From Paramarasmius palmivorus (lineage: Eukaryota > Basidiomycota > Agaricomycetes > Agaricales > Marasmiaceae): 64,000 bases of DNA. Positions 35,912-48,121 of the stretch are shown here, one piece after another (position 1 is the first letter of the stretch; each line of letters begins with the position of its first letter). Location of the stretch: assembly GCA_037176845.1 (NCBI GenBank), contig JAYKXP010000017.1, positions 434,001 through 498,000 on the forward strand, given 5' to 3'. The notes under the pieces are model-generated. The model made no database searches, had not been told where the DNA came from, and saw only the letters and a program-made list of their open reading frames with translations. The position numbers were made by a program, and so were the translations under genes.

Positions 35912-36455
35912 ATGGATATCTCTCAACTTCCCCCAGAAGTTGCACAGCTTCAAGCCTCACAGCAAAGTCAAGAAGATGAATCGAAAAAAGCCCAAGACCA
36001 AGAACAAATGCGTCGTGACCTAATGGCTAAGGTCTTGGATACAGCTGCTCGTGAACGATGTATGTGCCGCTCAAATTGCCATACCTACGGTCTACTCAGC
36101 ATCCATCTTATTGGCTAAACCAGTATCACGCATATCTTTGGTCAGTCCTGAGCGCTCAAGGCAAATCGAGGGAATCTTGCTTCGGATGGCGCAGACTGGG
36201 CAATTGAAAGGACGAGTATCGGAGAATCAGTTGATCGAGTTGCTTGAGCAGGTGCGTGGTCACCCTTTTCTTGATATCCAGAGAGCTGACACCCTATATC
36301 TGGCAGATGGAAGAAGCCCAGGGACAGACGACGACCAAGAAGTCGACCATCGTGGTGCGTGGGCTAGCTGCACCTTCACCTTGCTCTTTGCTAACTTTTC
36401 CTCCGCTATACAGTATCAGAGAAGACGAGATTTTGACGATGACGATGATTTTTGA
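35912..36455 (+). CDS. pdcd5: PDCD5 family DNA-binding/TFAR19-like protein
   Basis: Four short exons beginning at 35912 give about 125 residues: MDISQLPPEVAQLQASQQ, DQEQMRRDLMAKVLDTAARER|LSRISLVSPERSRQIEG, RMAQTGQLKGRVSENQLIELLEQ|MEEAQGQTTTKKSTIV|YQRRRDFDDDDDF. The A-R-E-R-L-S-R-I..V-P-E-R core, the M-A-Q-x-G-Q-L helix and the acidic DDDDDF end are diagnostic of PDCD5, a small conserved nuclear/cytosolic helical protein linked to apoptosis and chaperonin/tubulin biology. It is in head-to-head arrangement with the RAD51D-like gene, 83 bases apart. Confidence 0.92.
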
Positions 36456-36581
36456 ATCGCCGCACATTTGTATCCGAAGATTCACATACAACGTCGTATC
36501 TGTTTTCAATTGATTTCATTGCTGTAAACATGAACGGTTCACGTTGAACGTGGGTGATCTTATTCCATGCTACAGGTATGA

Positions 36582-39500
36582 CTATACATAGATTACAGTG
36601 GAATATCGATACAGATCATAGCAAAGACTCGGAAGATGTCTATTTGAGCTGTCCAAAGGGTGTTCGTGGAAATGGTGACTGCTTCGATGTTCATGAGTAT
36701 CTGTTTGCTCGTTGGTCACGGAACGTACCACAAAATTCGTCGGAATCGGGGTTTGCGACTGACTGGATGGGTATGGTATCTGCTTAGGGTCAAGGTGAAT
36801 GCTGCCACTACTGTAAGCCATCCTTGAAGTGTTGTTTGGTGTATCACGACCATCGTCTTTGACCTGCGATCCCGGGAGCGGTGGTGGTTTGAAATTCTAC
36901 ACACGGTGGTGAGCCAAGACCGAAACTTTCCACGAAGATGAGCCACATACAAATTGTCTCCCTTCCTTGTACAGTTCTTCTAATTTCTGATCGAATACAC
37001 CTTGCTCCTCAAATTCTTGGTATGCTTTGTATAATTGAAGAGCAGATCGAGCATCTTCGATAGAATCGTGCGTATCAGTTTGAATGTTCTGTCCCAAAAC
37101 GAACCAGGAGAGAAAGCGCAAGGATAATCGACGTTGGCGCGCCTTCAGAAAATATAGATCCACTGTGTCGATGACTTGGTGGGGCGGCACGAAAATATCT
37201 AAGGGACGGTCAGTGGGGCATCGTGAAAGACAGGTGAGCAGACTATACTGATGATTCGGAAATCCTTAGACAACCCATGACCAATGAAGATACAGCCTCG
37301 ATCCACCAGGAGCCGCAGCTTTTTGTAGACCACTTTCAATGGCGTCAAAGTATGAGGAGACTGCAAAGGATCCAGATCACCAACTAGTTCAATGGTGAGT
37401 TACCCAAAAATTGTGCTGGTTCAGTCTGTACTCACATCGGATGCCAGAGAACTCGGTGAGGTAATCAACGATAGCTTCGCTAGTATGAATATGGTCATCA
37501 ATGAAAGGAACTCCCTCTTTAGCCCCATTGCCTCGTAGTACAGAGACTCGTGCAAGACTAAGCCTTGCAGGTCGAATGACCTTCTTTGTGCCGTCTGATT
37601 TGAACTCTGTTTCTTCCTAGCGGGGAATTGAATCTGGCGACCTTCCTGGCTAACAAATTGTGATGTTGCATACCTGTTGCATGGACACGAACTCTGCATC
37701 AATGGCAACCAATGTTCCTGGTCTCGGAAGCTCGTCATAAGCTAAACATTCCTGTTTAATCAATGTCGGGTCTCGGTTTCTGTGTAATCGATATCAGACA
37801 CGGCAAAAAGGAAGACAAGGATGGTGACCTACACAGAGATTGATGTATCCCTGCACAAGATTGTTGGGTCTATTTGGTCGGGCAGGCCAGAAAAGTCTAG
37901 AGTCTCGCGAGTGTCTGATCGTTCCAGGTAGAGAACAGAAGGAACCTTGAAGGAAGCTCAGGGTCACCGTATCATCAGCTGCAAACATGACACACCTTCC
38001 ATCGGTCGGGGATACTTAACGCTTCCTCTTCCGAGATGTTGCTAACCACGAAATCATTGAACACGTACCAAGGGCTCCTGCCCTCAGCGCTAGTATTTTT
38101 GAGCTCACTATCAGGAACTATAGATCGTTCAGTTACATCTCCATTAGTGATAGGAAGGTGCCATACCTTTGACGATCGCCACAAGGTGCGGGCGCTGGTC
38201 GTTAGATACTACCTGAAGAATCATCGCCTGAAGAACACGTCAGAGTCCCAACTTGTTAGAAGATCAACGATACCCACACGAAGCTCATACGTTGCCGTGT
38301 CAGGATCGTCAACCTCTCCCATCTGCCCGCGAATCTCTATCTGGGGTTTGAGAAAAGTTGAGTTGCGAGTATCAACCCAATAAGAAAAATCTTCGTCTGT
38401 ATTGACACAGGCATTTACAGCCAGAACCGGCGGCAAATCTTTGGTAGGTAGTAGCCGTCTTGAAGCAAATGTTGTGAAGTTTTTGCAGCTCTGGCATGTT
38501 GCTTTATGCGTGACCTTGCGGAGTAGGGAGTTTCGGAGGATTCCAGGGAAATCAGTCGGGAAAGTGGTATCGCCTGGGAATAGCGGCACGAACTGTCAAA
38601 GATAAGCGGCGTAGTGAGAGAAAAGGTAATACTCCTCACTTTGCGCGGGTAAGCCATGTCGATAACGTGTGTCATGCTCTCTTTCTCCCTTACAGATTTG
38701 CAGTGAAGACAGGTGACCAGAGTTTTGGCGTCGATACCCAATAATTGTGTCACGGGAGCCGGTGCGGGATGAATTGTACAGTCTTCGTCGGTCCTGAGTA
38801 CCACAGGATTTCCAGGAAAGCTGTTTCCTTCGATACTGAGGCGCTCGACAAGGAAGCGATGGAAAGATTGTATCATGTATGAGTAATCCACTTCCTTGGG
38901 CGTGCGGCCATAGTCAATGAGGTCTATGGCGTTGGAAGCTATTCAAGAGCATCAGAAGCCGTAGCTGGAACGGGGATCCAAGGTTACCTTGTGCAAGAAC
39001 TCCTGCCGTCTTGCAGAAGTTACTCGCCTGGCAGTTTGTGCCGTGCGCATCTTCGAGCATTCGTACCACGAATCCGAGTTCGCAAAGAAGGCAGTGCTCC
39101 CGAGGACATTCAGTGGTGATGTGAGATTTAGCCAACTGCCGGATTGGTAGGCAGTAGTGCATAACTTGAACCAACGGGTTTGTATACGAGTTCAATATGT
39201 GTGTTTCAAGTCCACTGAAGTCCGTCTTATTGTAGAACCTGAGTTCTACATGTCAAAATCCATACCGTGTAGAAGCACCGTACTCACCCAAAGTCAAAGT
39301 CCTCCACGCCAAACTTTGAGTATTCTATCTCAACAAGTCGATAGATCTTTGGGATGTCGTCTCCAGAGTCAAACGGTGTTTCTGGTTCTGCCTGTACAGA
39401 ACAATGTCACTAGATCGAAGAAAATAGTACGGAGAATGACGAACTTCTCCTGACCGAGATTTGCCACTGTGAAACCGAGGATTCCTCTTACGAGGAAGAA

Positions 39501-40922
39501 CCGTGACCATGTTCCGCTTGCCTTTCAATTCCTTTGGTAACGGAGCGTACGCAATGTTGTCGTTCATCTTCATGGTATTCAATACCTGTAATGGGATCTT
39601 TTGCGGTGGTGGAAATGTCGGTGTAGACATAGCAAATTGGGGAGACCAAGCCGAGAAGAGTTGTGACTTGTAGTGGGGTAGGCCAATGGAGTTCAAGGGT
39701 CTTGCGAAAGATTAGGCGATGACCAACATAACGATCAAGAACTCACGTAGAATCTTGCCATTCGACGGCAGGCAAGGGCTCAGGGGCGTCTGTCCATTCA
39801 ATAGGTTTTCCTTCAAAACCATTCAAAGGTATGTCATCGGTGTCTTCAGCTTGACTTCTGAGATGAATCACCCCCTCGGCGTCCCCACACGCCAAATAGG
39901 CACCTGTCGGGGAAAATGCAATCGAAGTAATGTACGAGGTCAAGTCGAGCTGTCATTGGCATGAGTATCCAGATTGTGATTAGTAGAGCTGTAATACCTG
40001 GTAAAATTCGTTGCCTGCCCCAGGATTCGTTACATCGACGATGTTAATCAAACCTTGATTTGAGGCAATCGCAATGCTTGAAGAACGTTTAGGCACAGCT
40101 GTTATGAAAGCCGGACTGGCCGAAAAGGGAATGGGAGGAAGCGGGCGCATGTTGCGTAAATCATAGACTTTCACCAATGGGTCTGGAAAAGGATGTGATT
40201 GCCTGTAGAATGTACGTCAAAAGGGATCCAAGACTGTCAACATGCTGATCACCTCAAGCTGAGTCCGATAGTAAACACGAAATTCCCGATGGTTTCCAGC
40301 CCTTGGATGCTGCTGTAATGAGCCTTGACAGAAGATTCTGCACCAGCGTTTCTCGTCATCCCTGTACGAGGATCGTGAGCCCTCAGATAACCATCAGCGG
40401 CCCCAGAGAGTAGCAAAGAATGCGAAAACTCGAGGTTGGTGATGAGAGATGGCATTTGTAGTTGTCTGATAACACCGCCAGTCATCGCGTTCAACATTAT
40501 CAGCTCCATCTCAACGGTCGAAGCTGCTACGCCAGGCAAGTTCGCTGAAGCAAACGTAGTAATGTTCGAGGAGGAACTAGGACCAAGTACATTCAGTACA
40601 CCAGAATCTGTCAACAAAATCTTGCCCATACTCACTTGTAGAACCATTTATTCGTGCCTCCTTTCGCCCAGGACCCAACACCATTTCCTCCTGTGCTTGC
40701 TGCCTTCACAGAGTTGTCACTAGATATGATTTTTTGAATAGCATGATTTCCTGCGCGAAAACAGACTCCTCGCAATCCCCGAGTGCCATGGTGAGCAGAA
40801 ACGTATCCGGATCCTGACCCAGCCCACAGCGTGTCCGAGACGGGATCAAATGATAACGCGGAAACAGGCTGAGGGTATGGATGCACCACTATAGGTGCCA
40901 GAGCATACTGGAACCCGGACAT
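36582..40922 (-). CDS. pan2: PAN2, catalytic subunit of the PAN2-PAN3 deadenylase
   Basis: The start at 40922 ([19 protein letters not shown]) leads through about 18 short exons. The N-terminal WD40 region includes [51 protein letters not shown] and [17 protein letters not shown]. It is followed by the P-rich linker, the inactive ubiquitin-hydrolase-like domain (about 39,200-37,950) and the C-terminal DEDD exonuclease. The catalytic acids are visible in [25 protein letters not shown] and [19 protein letters not shown]2-PAN3 trims mRNA poly(A) tails in the cytoplasm. The 3' end is uncertain: the last open frame ends at 36582, but a donor at about 36,722 and an acceptor at about 36,649 would give a tiny last exon ending at 36640 instead. 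The C-terminal extension ([19 protein letters not shown] onward) is poorly conserved. Confidence 0.92.
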
Positions 40923-43521
40923 TCACAGAACATAAGGTGGGAAATTCACGTCGAAGTTGTAGAGCTCGACGCTGGAGCACAAACTAGTGGCTGTGCTCCG
41001 TACCCATACTCCCACGTTTTTCATCCTTTTGCTCTTCCTGCTGTCACTTTCTAGGGCACAATAATTTCAGGCTCTGGGATCCGACCCCTTGTTCTCTCCG
41101 ACTCGGAGAATCTGGCACACGAGTAGACAGGATCATCTCAGTATCTCATCTCACTCACGATTGCGTCAAGTGTGCACTGAGTTCGGGGCTCAGGTGAGTG
41201 GCGATTTCTAGGAGTGTTTGATATTATCGCTCAAAGGCGCTTGCGCTCCTATCTCATGCGGCTGTGACTACCAACAAAAGATTCTGTTCTTCTGTTCCGT
41301 CTGTTCCAAACCTCGGGTTTCCAACAAGGAATTCGGTCAGGCTCGCTCGGTCTCAGGCCCCAAAAGGACGCTATACTATCTTTCGAATTGGCACGAAGTC
41401 GTCAGAACACGTCTTCTCTATCAGTCACCTGAAACTTTCCGACGAACATGGAACATATTGATGATGGACCTTTCACAATATACTAATAGGATCCATCAGT
41501 ATGCCTCGGGTCATGATCTTCAGCAATCAGCACGAGGCTCGTCGTCAGAACACAAGAGTACGAATTCTGCCGCTGTAATTCAAAATATTGGTACAGGCGA
41601 TACAAGTATACGTTGCCTATATCGTACAACAGTGGTAGTACAACGTCCGAGACACCTAATGTTAATGTTACAGTGGAGGGTATCTGTGGCAATGTTCAGC
41701 GCTAGAACGAACGCATCATGGTAAGGTCTTCCGTTGGTTTATGATTGAGTCGGCTCACAGATCGGTAGTAAGAACTACAGACGCATTAAGCATGACAGCT
41801 GATTAGAAGCCCAAAGGAAGACCTACGGAGAATACGTGAAGTCCGGATACTCTGGCTCCATCCTCGTAGGCGGCCTATTAGGAGCAGTGGATACGAAGAA
41901 CCGCAGGGAACCAGAAGGATCTCCATATTGTTGGCAAAGGTCGAACAAGGTCGTGTCGTTCAGTGCGGCTCCGAGTGCATACGCACCCACCTCAGACTGA
42001 TAGATTGAATACCTGGAGTGGTAACAGTCTGGGATCCGGAGCTGACAGACATGTGGGTATATTTCGTTGATGTATGATACCTATGGGCTGACCTGCGCAA
42101 GAATTCGCTCCCTGATGCACGACCCGTCAGGCGAACCTGTAAGTTCCACCACACGATACTGTTCTGCATTGGAGCTAACGATAATTCGTATTGTTGGCAG
42201 CATTGACCTGTCAATGAAGGAATTCAAAATTTATAGGTAATTTAAAAAAATCGGATTCCTTACACTATTGCAGTGATCACGGATGAATGAGCCCCAAGCT
42301 CGACGCCAGAGGTGGGTGCAACCCTGAATCCCCCTCTACTTATGCTCAAAGGTCCATCATAAAGACGTGATACAACCAGCCGAAAGCCCAATGGCAACTG
42401 TTCATCAGATTGATGGAATCTTGAGGGGGAAAAGGATCAGCGCCATTTGAGGTCCCTTTTGGTAAGTCTCCGAACAGAGCTTACTGTTAAAGTCTTTCCC
42501 TGAGGCACAAGGCTGGCAGTTTTCGCACTGTGGTGACAACAGTGATATCCTCGGCAGAAGAACAAAATCGAGCACAGCCAATCCAGAAATCAATCGACGC
42601 ACATTGGTCTTCTTCCTATTAAAAGTCTTTGGATACCGCCACCACCTGTTCCCGTGCGGGAAGCATGCAAGAACGAGGCTCCTCGCTGCTCCATCGGACT
42701 CGGGCGTGCCGTCCTATAAGGGCGTAAGGGTGAGTAGCCTGATCAGAGTAGTTGCACGGCCTTGACACTGATTGACAGATTTCAGTCTTTTGCACAACCT
42801 AGGTTTGGTTTTTTGAATACATGATGGTAGACCGGTGACGTACCAAGTTTGTTACTCTTTCGGGCTACAACTAGAATTGAAGGTTACTTGATAACATGCA
42901 GGTACTGTTGCGCACAATTTGCCTTGCTAGTCCACGCACGCATGAGGGCCGAACGGTCTGCAAATCCATTCATGATGGATTGATGAAGTGCCGGCGGACA
43001 CTGGATAGTTGTGTGAGTCACTATGAGGTGACCTCGGGTTCTGATTCCCGACATGACGGCCCGAAGGCGAACACCACGGAGGGAGTTCTACAATCTTTAT
43101 TTCTTGTATGTATCATACAGGACGCTGCGGTTGGCGATGGTTATACCTCGGGTGCTTGTGTGCTCGGCAGCGATTATGATGGCTCTGGATCATGATGATG
43201 TTCACATCTGCTCACTGATGGTAGTGCCTGGGTGCTGGGAATCATCGACAGTTATCTGTATGCAGGTGCTGTTCTCTTTGAGATTGTTCACTAGTACACG
43301 GCCGCACTAAATCCAATCATGTTAATATTTTCATACCTGTCTCCTCACTCTGTAACCCACAAAGATAAGAAATGGGCGTGACTTGTCGTTTCTGAGTAAG
43401 ATATCTGTCAGCTTAGTGCCGCAGATCACGCTTTCAGCATGATCAGTGATTGATTGATAGAACATAAATACCGCTTGCCTCCATCCATCGTGTCCATCCC
43501 AGAACCCAAAACCAAATCACT
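40923..43521. other. Gene-poor region with a gene fragment
   Basis: Besides the fragment at 41823-42174, no complete gene is seen. Frames on + at 41,218-41,724 and 42,896-43,310 have no recognisable domain. The last 60 bases before 43522 are the leader of the peroxiredoxin gene. Confidence 0.45.
41823..42174 (-). CDS. Terminal exons of a protein with a ubiquitin-like/Ras-binding-like fold region (partial, 5' end not found)
   Basis: Two exons, 42093-42174 and 41823-42041, join in phase to about 100 residues ending at a TAG. The peptide includes EQYRVVELTGSPDGSCIRER, LRIPDCYHSRYSIYQSEV, GAYALGAALNDTTLFDLCQQ and GDPSGSLRFFVSTAPNRPP. The pattern (two strands, helix, IYxxEVGxYALGxxLxDxxLFxLCxxxGDxxGSLxFFV) is a ubiquitin-like module of the kind found ahead of fungal kinase domains. 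That comparison is from memory and approximate. Upstream exons could not be built, so this may be a decayed gene end or a short gene with a diverged start. Codon-level conservation across a clean intron suggests it was coding recently. Confidence 0.45.
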
Positions 43522-44313
43522 ATGGCTCCTAGCATCAAAGTTGGCGACACTGTCCCCGAAGGAACTTTTGGATACGTCCCCTATACCCCCGAGCTTGAGG
43601 ATGGCGTAAGTAATACATCCGATCGTGATCGTGATATCCACTCAAACTCAACCTCTGACCAGCTTGCCTGTGGCGTTCGTGAGTGAACCTTAGCTGCGAT
43701 TCTAGCGTATCATGGGACCAACTATCCCTGCCCTTAGCAACCAAGTTGGATATTCACAAGGAATGGAAAGGAAAGAAGGTGGTCCTCTTCTCTGTTCCGG
43801 GAGCCTTCACCGTGAGTCGCATCTTTCTTCTGTCATGGTTTTTTTCAAACCATTCTCCCAGCCTACTTGCCATGTGAACCACCTCCCACCCTACATCCAA
43901 AAGTATGACGAATTCAAAGCCAAGGGTGTCGATGTCATCGCCGTCGTCGCTGCTAATGATCCCTTCGTTATGAGTGGCTGGGGCCGCGTTGAAGGCCTTA
44001 AAGACAAGGTACGTATATGGCTGTCCATATTTTCGTTTTCTGTAGCTGACTGATCTCCGTAGATCCTCACGCTCTCCGATGCCAATACCCAATGGTCAAA
44101 GTCTTTGAATCTCACTGTCGACCTTTCACACCTCGGATTCGGCGAGCGAACTGCACGTTACGCCATGATCATCAACGATTTAAAGGTGGAATACGTTGAG
44201 GTGTGTGATAGACTAACTTTCCGAATATCAGCGCGTCTAATTCCCGTATGTAGGTCGAACCTGCTCCAGGTGTCACTGTTTCTGGTGCCGACGCCGTTCT
44301 GGCGAAACTCTAG
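43522..44313 (+). CDS. AhpC/Prx5-type peroxiredoxin with C-terminal AKL
   Basis: Six short exons give about 170 residues. The start MAPSIKVGDTVPEGTFGYVPY leads to CGVPTKLDIHKEWKGKKVVLFSVPGAFT|PTCHVNHLPPYI, where the Cys of PTCH is the peroxidatic residue and PGAFTPTC is the family signature. It continues FKAKGVDVIAVVAANDPFVMSGWG, DANTQWSKSLNLT and YAMIINDLKVEYVEVEPAPGVTVSGADAVLAKL. This is the atypical (Prx5/Ahp1/PMP20) group, which reduces hydroperoxides with thioredoxin- or glutathione-derived electrons. The last three residues, AKL, fit a PTS1 peroxisomal targeting signal, as in fungal PMP20 proteins. All introns have clean GT..AG ends. Confidence 0.93.
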
Positions 44314-44668
44314 AGGAATCGCATACCCAAATGTAGAATCTCGTGAAGGAACTTCAAGCAAGTTGTACAACAGACCTAAAATTTGAATATAAAAGTCAAG
44401 CGATATTCAATAATCCTTTCCAGCCCGACTAGCTGAGAGTCAGGCGGCAGCCTTCAGCCATGTGTGAATAGAAGATAACGGTCATTGCAAGGTCATCGAT
44501 CATCGTCCGTTTTGAAGACGGATAGTTTTTAAGCGATCCAACCAGCTGAGTAACCTTGTCCGTTCTTGCCCAAATTCTCACGATTCTATCTATACATTTG
44601 GACATAATGGCCGTCCGCCTCCGGATATATAAGCAAGGGAGCAGCGCGCAAAGAACCCTTCCTGACCT
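44314..44668. promoter_or_regulatory. Intergenic/promoter of the MFS transporter gene
   Basis: No gene seen. A TATATAA sequence at about 44,625-44,632 lies some 40 bases upstream of the MFS start codon and is a plausible TATA box. Confidence 0.5.
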
Positions 44669-46569
44669 ATGACCTCGCAAAACCCTCTGCAAGCGGCTTC
44701 AGATTCTGGTGTCAAGCAATCCCGCCTTGGTCGAGAAAGTGACACATCGACGGTCAACGAGCCAACTTCTACTGGAGATCATGAAAAATCCACGCTCGAC
44801 AGTTCATCTTTTGCGCCACCTGATGGAGGTCGGAATGCCTGGCTTACAGTCTTGGGTACAACGCTCGTTTCATTCGGCACATTCGGGTAAGTGGAGCCCT
44901 TTCGTATGAGCTTCCTCTGATAATCACTGATGCTGGACCATTTCAGATTTGTGAATGGTACGTCTTTCCTGAATCACGGAAATAGAGCTTACTTCGTGAG
45001 AAGGTTACGGGGGTTTCGCGGATTTCTACAAACGTGAATACCTGTCAACTTATTCACCTACTTTGGTGTCTATGATTGGATCCCTCCAAGTATTCGTGTT
45101 ATATGTGTGTAAGAGGTTTTTGAAAATGACACCCCTGCGACAGTGCGTATTGATGGAAAAACAGTCGCAGGTTTCGCAGGGGCGGTTTTTGATGCGATCG
45201 GACCTCGGCTTTTGGTACCAGCAAGCGGGATCGTGGTTGTGTTTTCTCTATTTATGCTCTCTATCACGAAGCCAGAACAGATCTGGCAACAGTTCCTTTG
45301 TCAGGCTGTTCTGTTCAGCCTAGGTGCCACTTTCAGGTACTGTGACGCTTCGACACCGCAGCGAAGAATCTGATTTGAAAAATCATTTAGTTTCTTCCCC
45401 TCTGTCGGCCTTATTCCTCATTGGTTTTCGACGAAGCTTCCGTATGCCATTGGATTTCTAACCGCCGGAGCTAGCGTTGGTGTGTAACCCTATCAAGCCC
45501 AGATGAGAGTGGCTTTAACGTAGGATTTGTCTTACAGGTGGCATCGTGATCCCCATCATGCTCAGCAGACTCATTCCCCAAGTTGGTTTTGGTTAGCACG
45601 TCACTATGCCTTCATAGGATTCCCGTGTTGACGAAGTTGATCAGGATGGACCATACGAATAATCGCATTCATCACACTGTTCTGTTTTGTAGTCGCGACA
45701 TTTACCGTAAAGGGTCGGCGGCCGACCAGGCCTCTTCCACCTTTTCACCGGTTGTTTGACTTTGGCGCGTTCCGTGACCCCTGCTATGTTTTCCTCGCCT
45801 TGGGCTGTTGGTTCTCAGTGTTCGCCGTGTTCAACCCCTTCTTCTACGTTGGGCTGTATGGATCAACCGCAAATCCAGGTTCCACATTGAATCCATACTA
45901 CCTTGCCATTCTTTGTGCAACGTCTATAGCAGGGCGAACGCTTCCAGGAATTGTTGCCATCTATGTTGGGAGGTACGATTCTCTTGTATTCACCCGGCTC
46001 CTGCTGAGATGTCGACGTAGGTTCAATATAATGTGTTTATCAACCTTGATATCTGCCATCTTGATATTGGCTCTTTGGTACACGTCCACTGCAGAAGCTA
46101 ACTTGACAGCTTTTGCGGCACTTTATGGGTTCTTCTCCGGTCCATTCTTCGCTTTAATGCCGGTGTGTACATCTTCGAAACTGCGATCTGAGCTTGAAAC
46201 TCACATTGAAATGAAGTCCTGTGTCTCCCAGATTTCACCGATTGATAAGGTTGGAGCAAGAATAGGTTCGGACCTCAGCCACTGCTCTCCCTCACATCTG
46301 ATCACCGAACTTACCCTGTAGGTGGCACTTATGCATTCATGGCGCCCGCAACGTTTGCCGGCACACCGATTACTGGAATCTTCATCAGAAATCAGACTGT
46401 TGAGAACTTCCAAGATCTCATACTGTTCTCGGTGAGTAGGTTTCCGGGATCACCTTCATTCCTCACTCTTAACAGGCACTCTATTCAGGGTATAGTTGCA
46501 TTGTTTGGCACCGCACTGCTGTTCGTTTCTCGACTCATCCTAGATCGCAAGATTTTGTCGATTGTATGA
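44669..46569 (+). CDS. MFS transporter, monocarboxylate-porter (MCT)-like
   Basis: The start is MTSQNPLQAASDSGVKQSR. A hydrophilic N-terminus is followed by PPDGGRNAWLTVLGTTLVSFGTFG, the D-G-G-x-x-A-W entry of TM1 typical of fungal monocarboxylate-type MFS proteins. Joined exons carry further TM segments (VAGFAGAVFDAIGPRLLVP, LVPASGIVVVFSLFML, FSLGATF|SFFPSVGLIPHWFSTKLPYAIG, GWTIRIIAFITLFCFVVATF, VFLALGCWFSVFAVFNPFF, STLISAILILALWYT) and end GIVALFGTALLFVSRLILDRK. About eight introns. R-R-G/A-x-A-x-G-type loops are replaced by KLPYAIGFLTAGASVGG. It is a plasma membrane transporter for an unknown small substrate. The exon at about 46,165-46,320 is hard to place, and a frameshift there cannot be excluded. 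Confidence 0.82.
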
Positions 46570-46922
46570 AAACACAACCTCGATGATCCATGAATATGTC
46601 TTTCTAGAATCGTGTTGGAACCATGAATAGATATTTTTACATGTTACATGGCTTGATCCAAGCCTAACAGCGAAATGGATGTTATCGTGCCACGGCGTGC
46701 CAAGGGAAGATAGATAGATTGTGTCCCCTCGACCCTGAAGTAAACACCCGCTTGGCTCAACCTTCACTGTCGCGTAAGAATGGAAGGTGACTTTTCCTTG
46801 TCCTTTAAGCTCTGTCCTCTTCGCAATTTGCTGCCAGGCCCTAGTAGGTGGGTTGGGGAACCGGTTGGCATTCTCCATTCACTTATTACATTCTCCACCT
46901 GTAGAACATTCTCTTAATCACC
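46570..46922. other. Intergenic stretch before the XPA-like cluster
   Basis: No gene seen. It contains the promoter of the first cluster member; no clear TATA box. Confidence 0.4.
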
Positions 46923-48121
46923 ATGGTAAAAGAGACGACTTCTCCTGCCAAATCTCCCCGCAAGCCGTCCACATCCCGGAGCCCCAAGAAAGCAGCTACA
47001 GGTACCAACACGCCAACGAAAACTGAGCTCAAGAAGAAATGGGCAGAACACATCGCGAACAACCAGTGGAAGCGAGATCGAACGTTTTTTCACCCAGACA
47101 AAGTTCGAGTGCGTGCATGGAATATTTCAGGCTTACACAACCGTATTTAATACTCTGTTTTTTTTTTTTTTTTTTTTTTTTTTCCCAACAGACAGTCACA
47201 CAGGGAGACGCTCAATGTTTAGACGACGTGAAACCAAGGCTCAAGCCAGAAGAGCTCGCAACGCTACCTCATGAACGACGCATCAGTCCAGCTAGTGGCC
47301 ATGAAATGAAGCTCTATTCTGTAAGCGATGTTCGAAGGCTCATTCGCGAGCGAGCTATTGCCCTCAAACTGCCTATCTCTGTGCCAAAGCCCTCACTTTG
47401 CACATTGAATCCTGAAGCCGACAATCTACTAGGCCGCCTGAGTTACCGGTCAAAAGCCCTTGTTCGACACCTATATGTGCCTCCACCTGGTTCTTCTGAT
47501 CAGGATCCAGTACCAGAAGACATCATTTGGGAAGGAGAACACGTCTGGGGTGATTTTGGGATCGAAGTACACGACGCGTGTTTACTGTACTGCGTGCGTG
47601 TTTCTTCTATTTGCGATGGCTGATAACTCACTTATACCCGCTTAGCTGAAACCGGAGGACTTGAAAGAATTCACTGAGGCATCTCGTTGGCTGGACATCA
47701 GATCAGTTGCCGTTCAAGCATTGGAGGTTCACGGAGGTCTGACGAAACACAATCAAATGTAGGTCCCAGTCAGATTCTTTGCTAGGATTCTTTTGACCTT
47801 CCCTCTAGAATCATCGAGAGGCGTAAAAAAGACATGAAGACCATTGAAGAGCTGGGACAAGCACGTAAATATCAAGACGAGAAACCATTGGTCGATTACT
47901 CCAAAGGCTTACGAGACTTCCTCAAGAGCCCTTTGATGCCCAACCCCGAGGAATTTATGCAAGAACGACAAGCAATCTCAAGGGAAGAGATGCTCCTTCG
48001 CAAACGCCGAACAGTCAAACAATACGGCCCAATCGTTTACGTTGGAATGGACGACTACGGGTGTGAATGGCAATGGTTTCACGGCAGCAAGCGCCTTAGC
48101 GATGATGATCTGGAACTCTAG
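46923..48121 (+). CDS. XPA-like-domain family member 1 (complete)
   Basis: Exons 46923-47108, 47192-47593, 47646-47758 and 47809-48121 join in frame to 337 residues. The N-terminus is basic (SPAKSPRKPSTSRSPKK), then KKKWAEHIANNQWKRD. The second exon carries TVTQGDAQCLDDVKPRLKP, EELATLPHERR and MKLYSVSDVRRLIRERAIAL, which fits the XPA C-terminal DNA-binding pattern (I-T-K-x-x-A-K-x-x-Y-x-L-x-x-x-D-L ... MKLY). It then has EDIIWEGEHVWGDFGIEVHDACLLYC. The 113-base third exon encodes LKPEDLKEF...LDIRSVAVQALEVHGGLTKHNQ, and the last exon ends RRTVKQYGPIVYV...WQWFHGSKRLSDDDLEL. No XPA zinc finger is present. Intron 1 holds a run of 26 T. Nuclear DNA binding is inferred, not shown. Its codes for the first module are the most diverged of the complete copies. 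Confidence 0.78.

Noticed and set aside
42960..43090. Possible small structured RNA (CTCGGGTTCTGATTCCCGA)
   Set aside because: A short hairpin only; no full tRNA or other RNA fold could be drawn.
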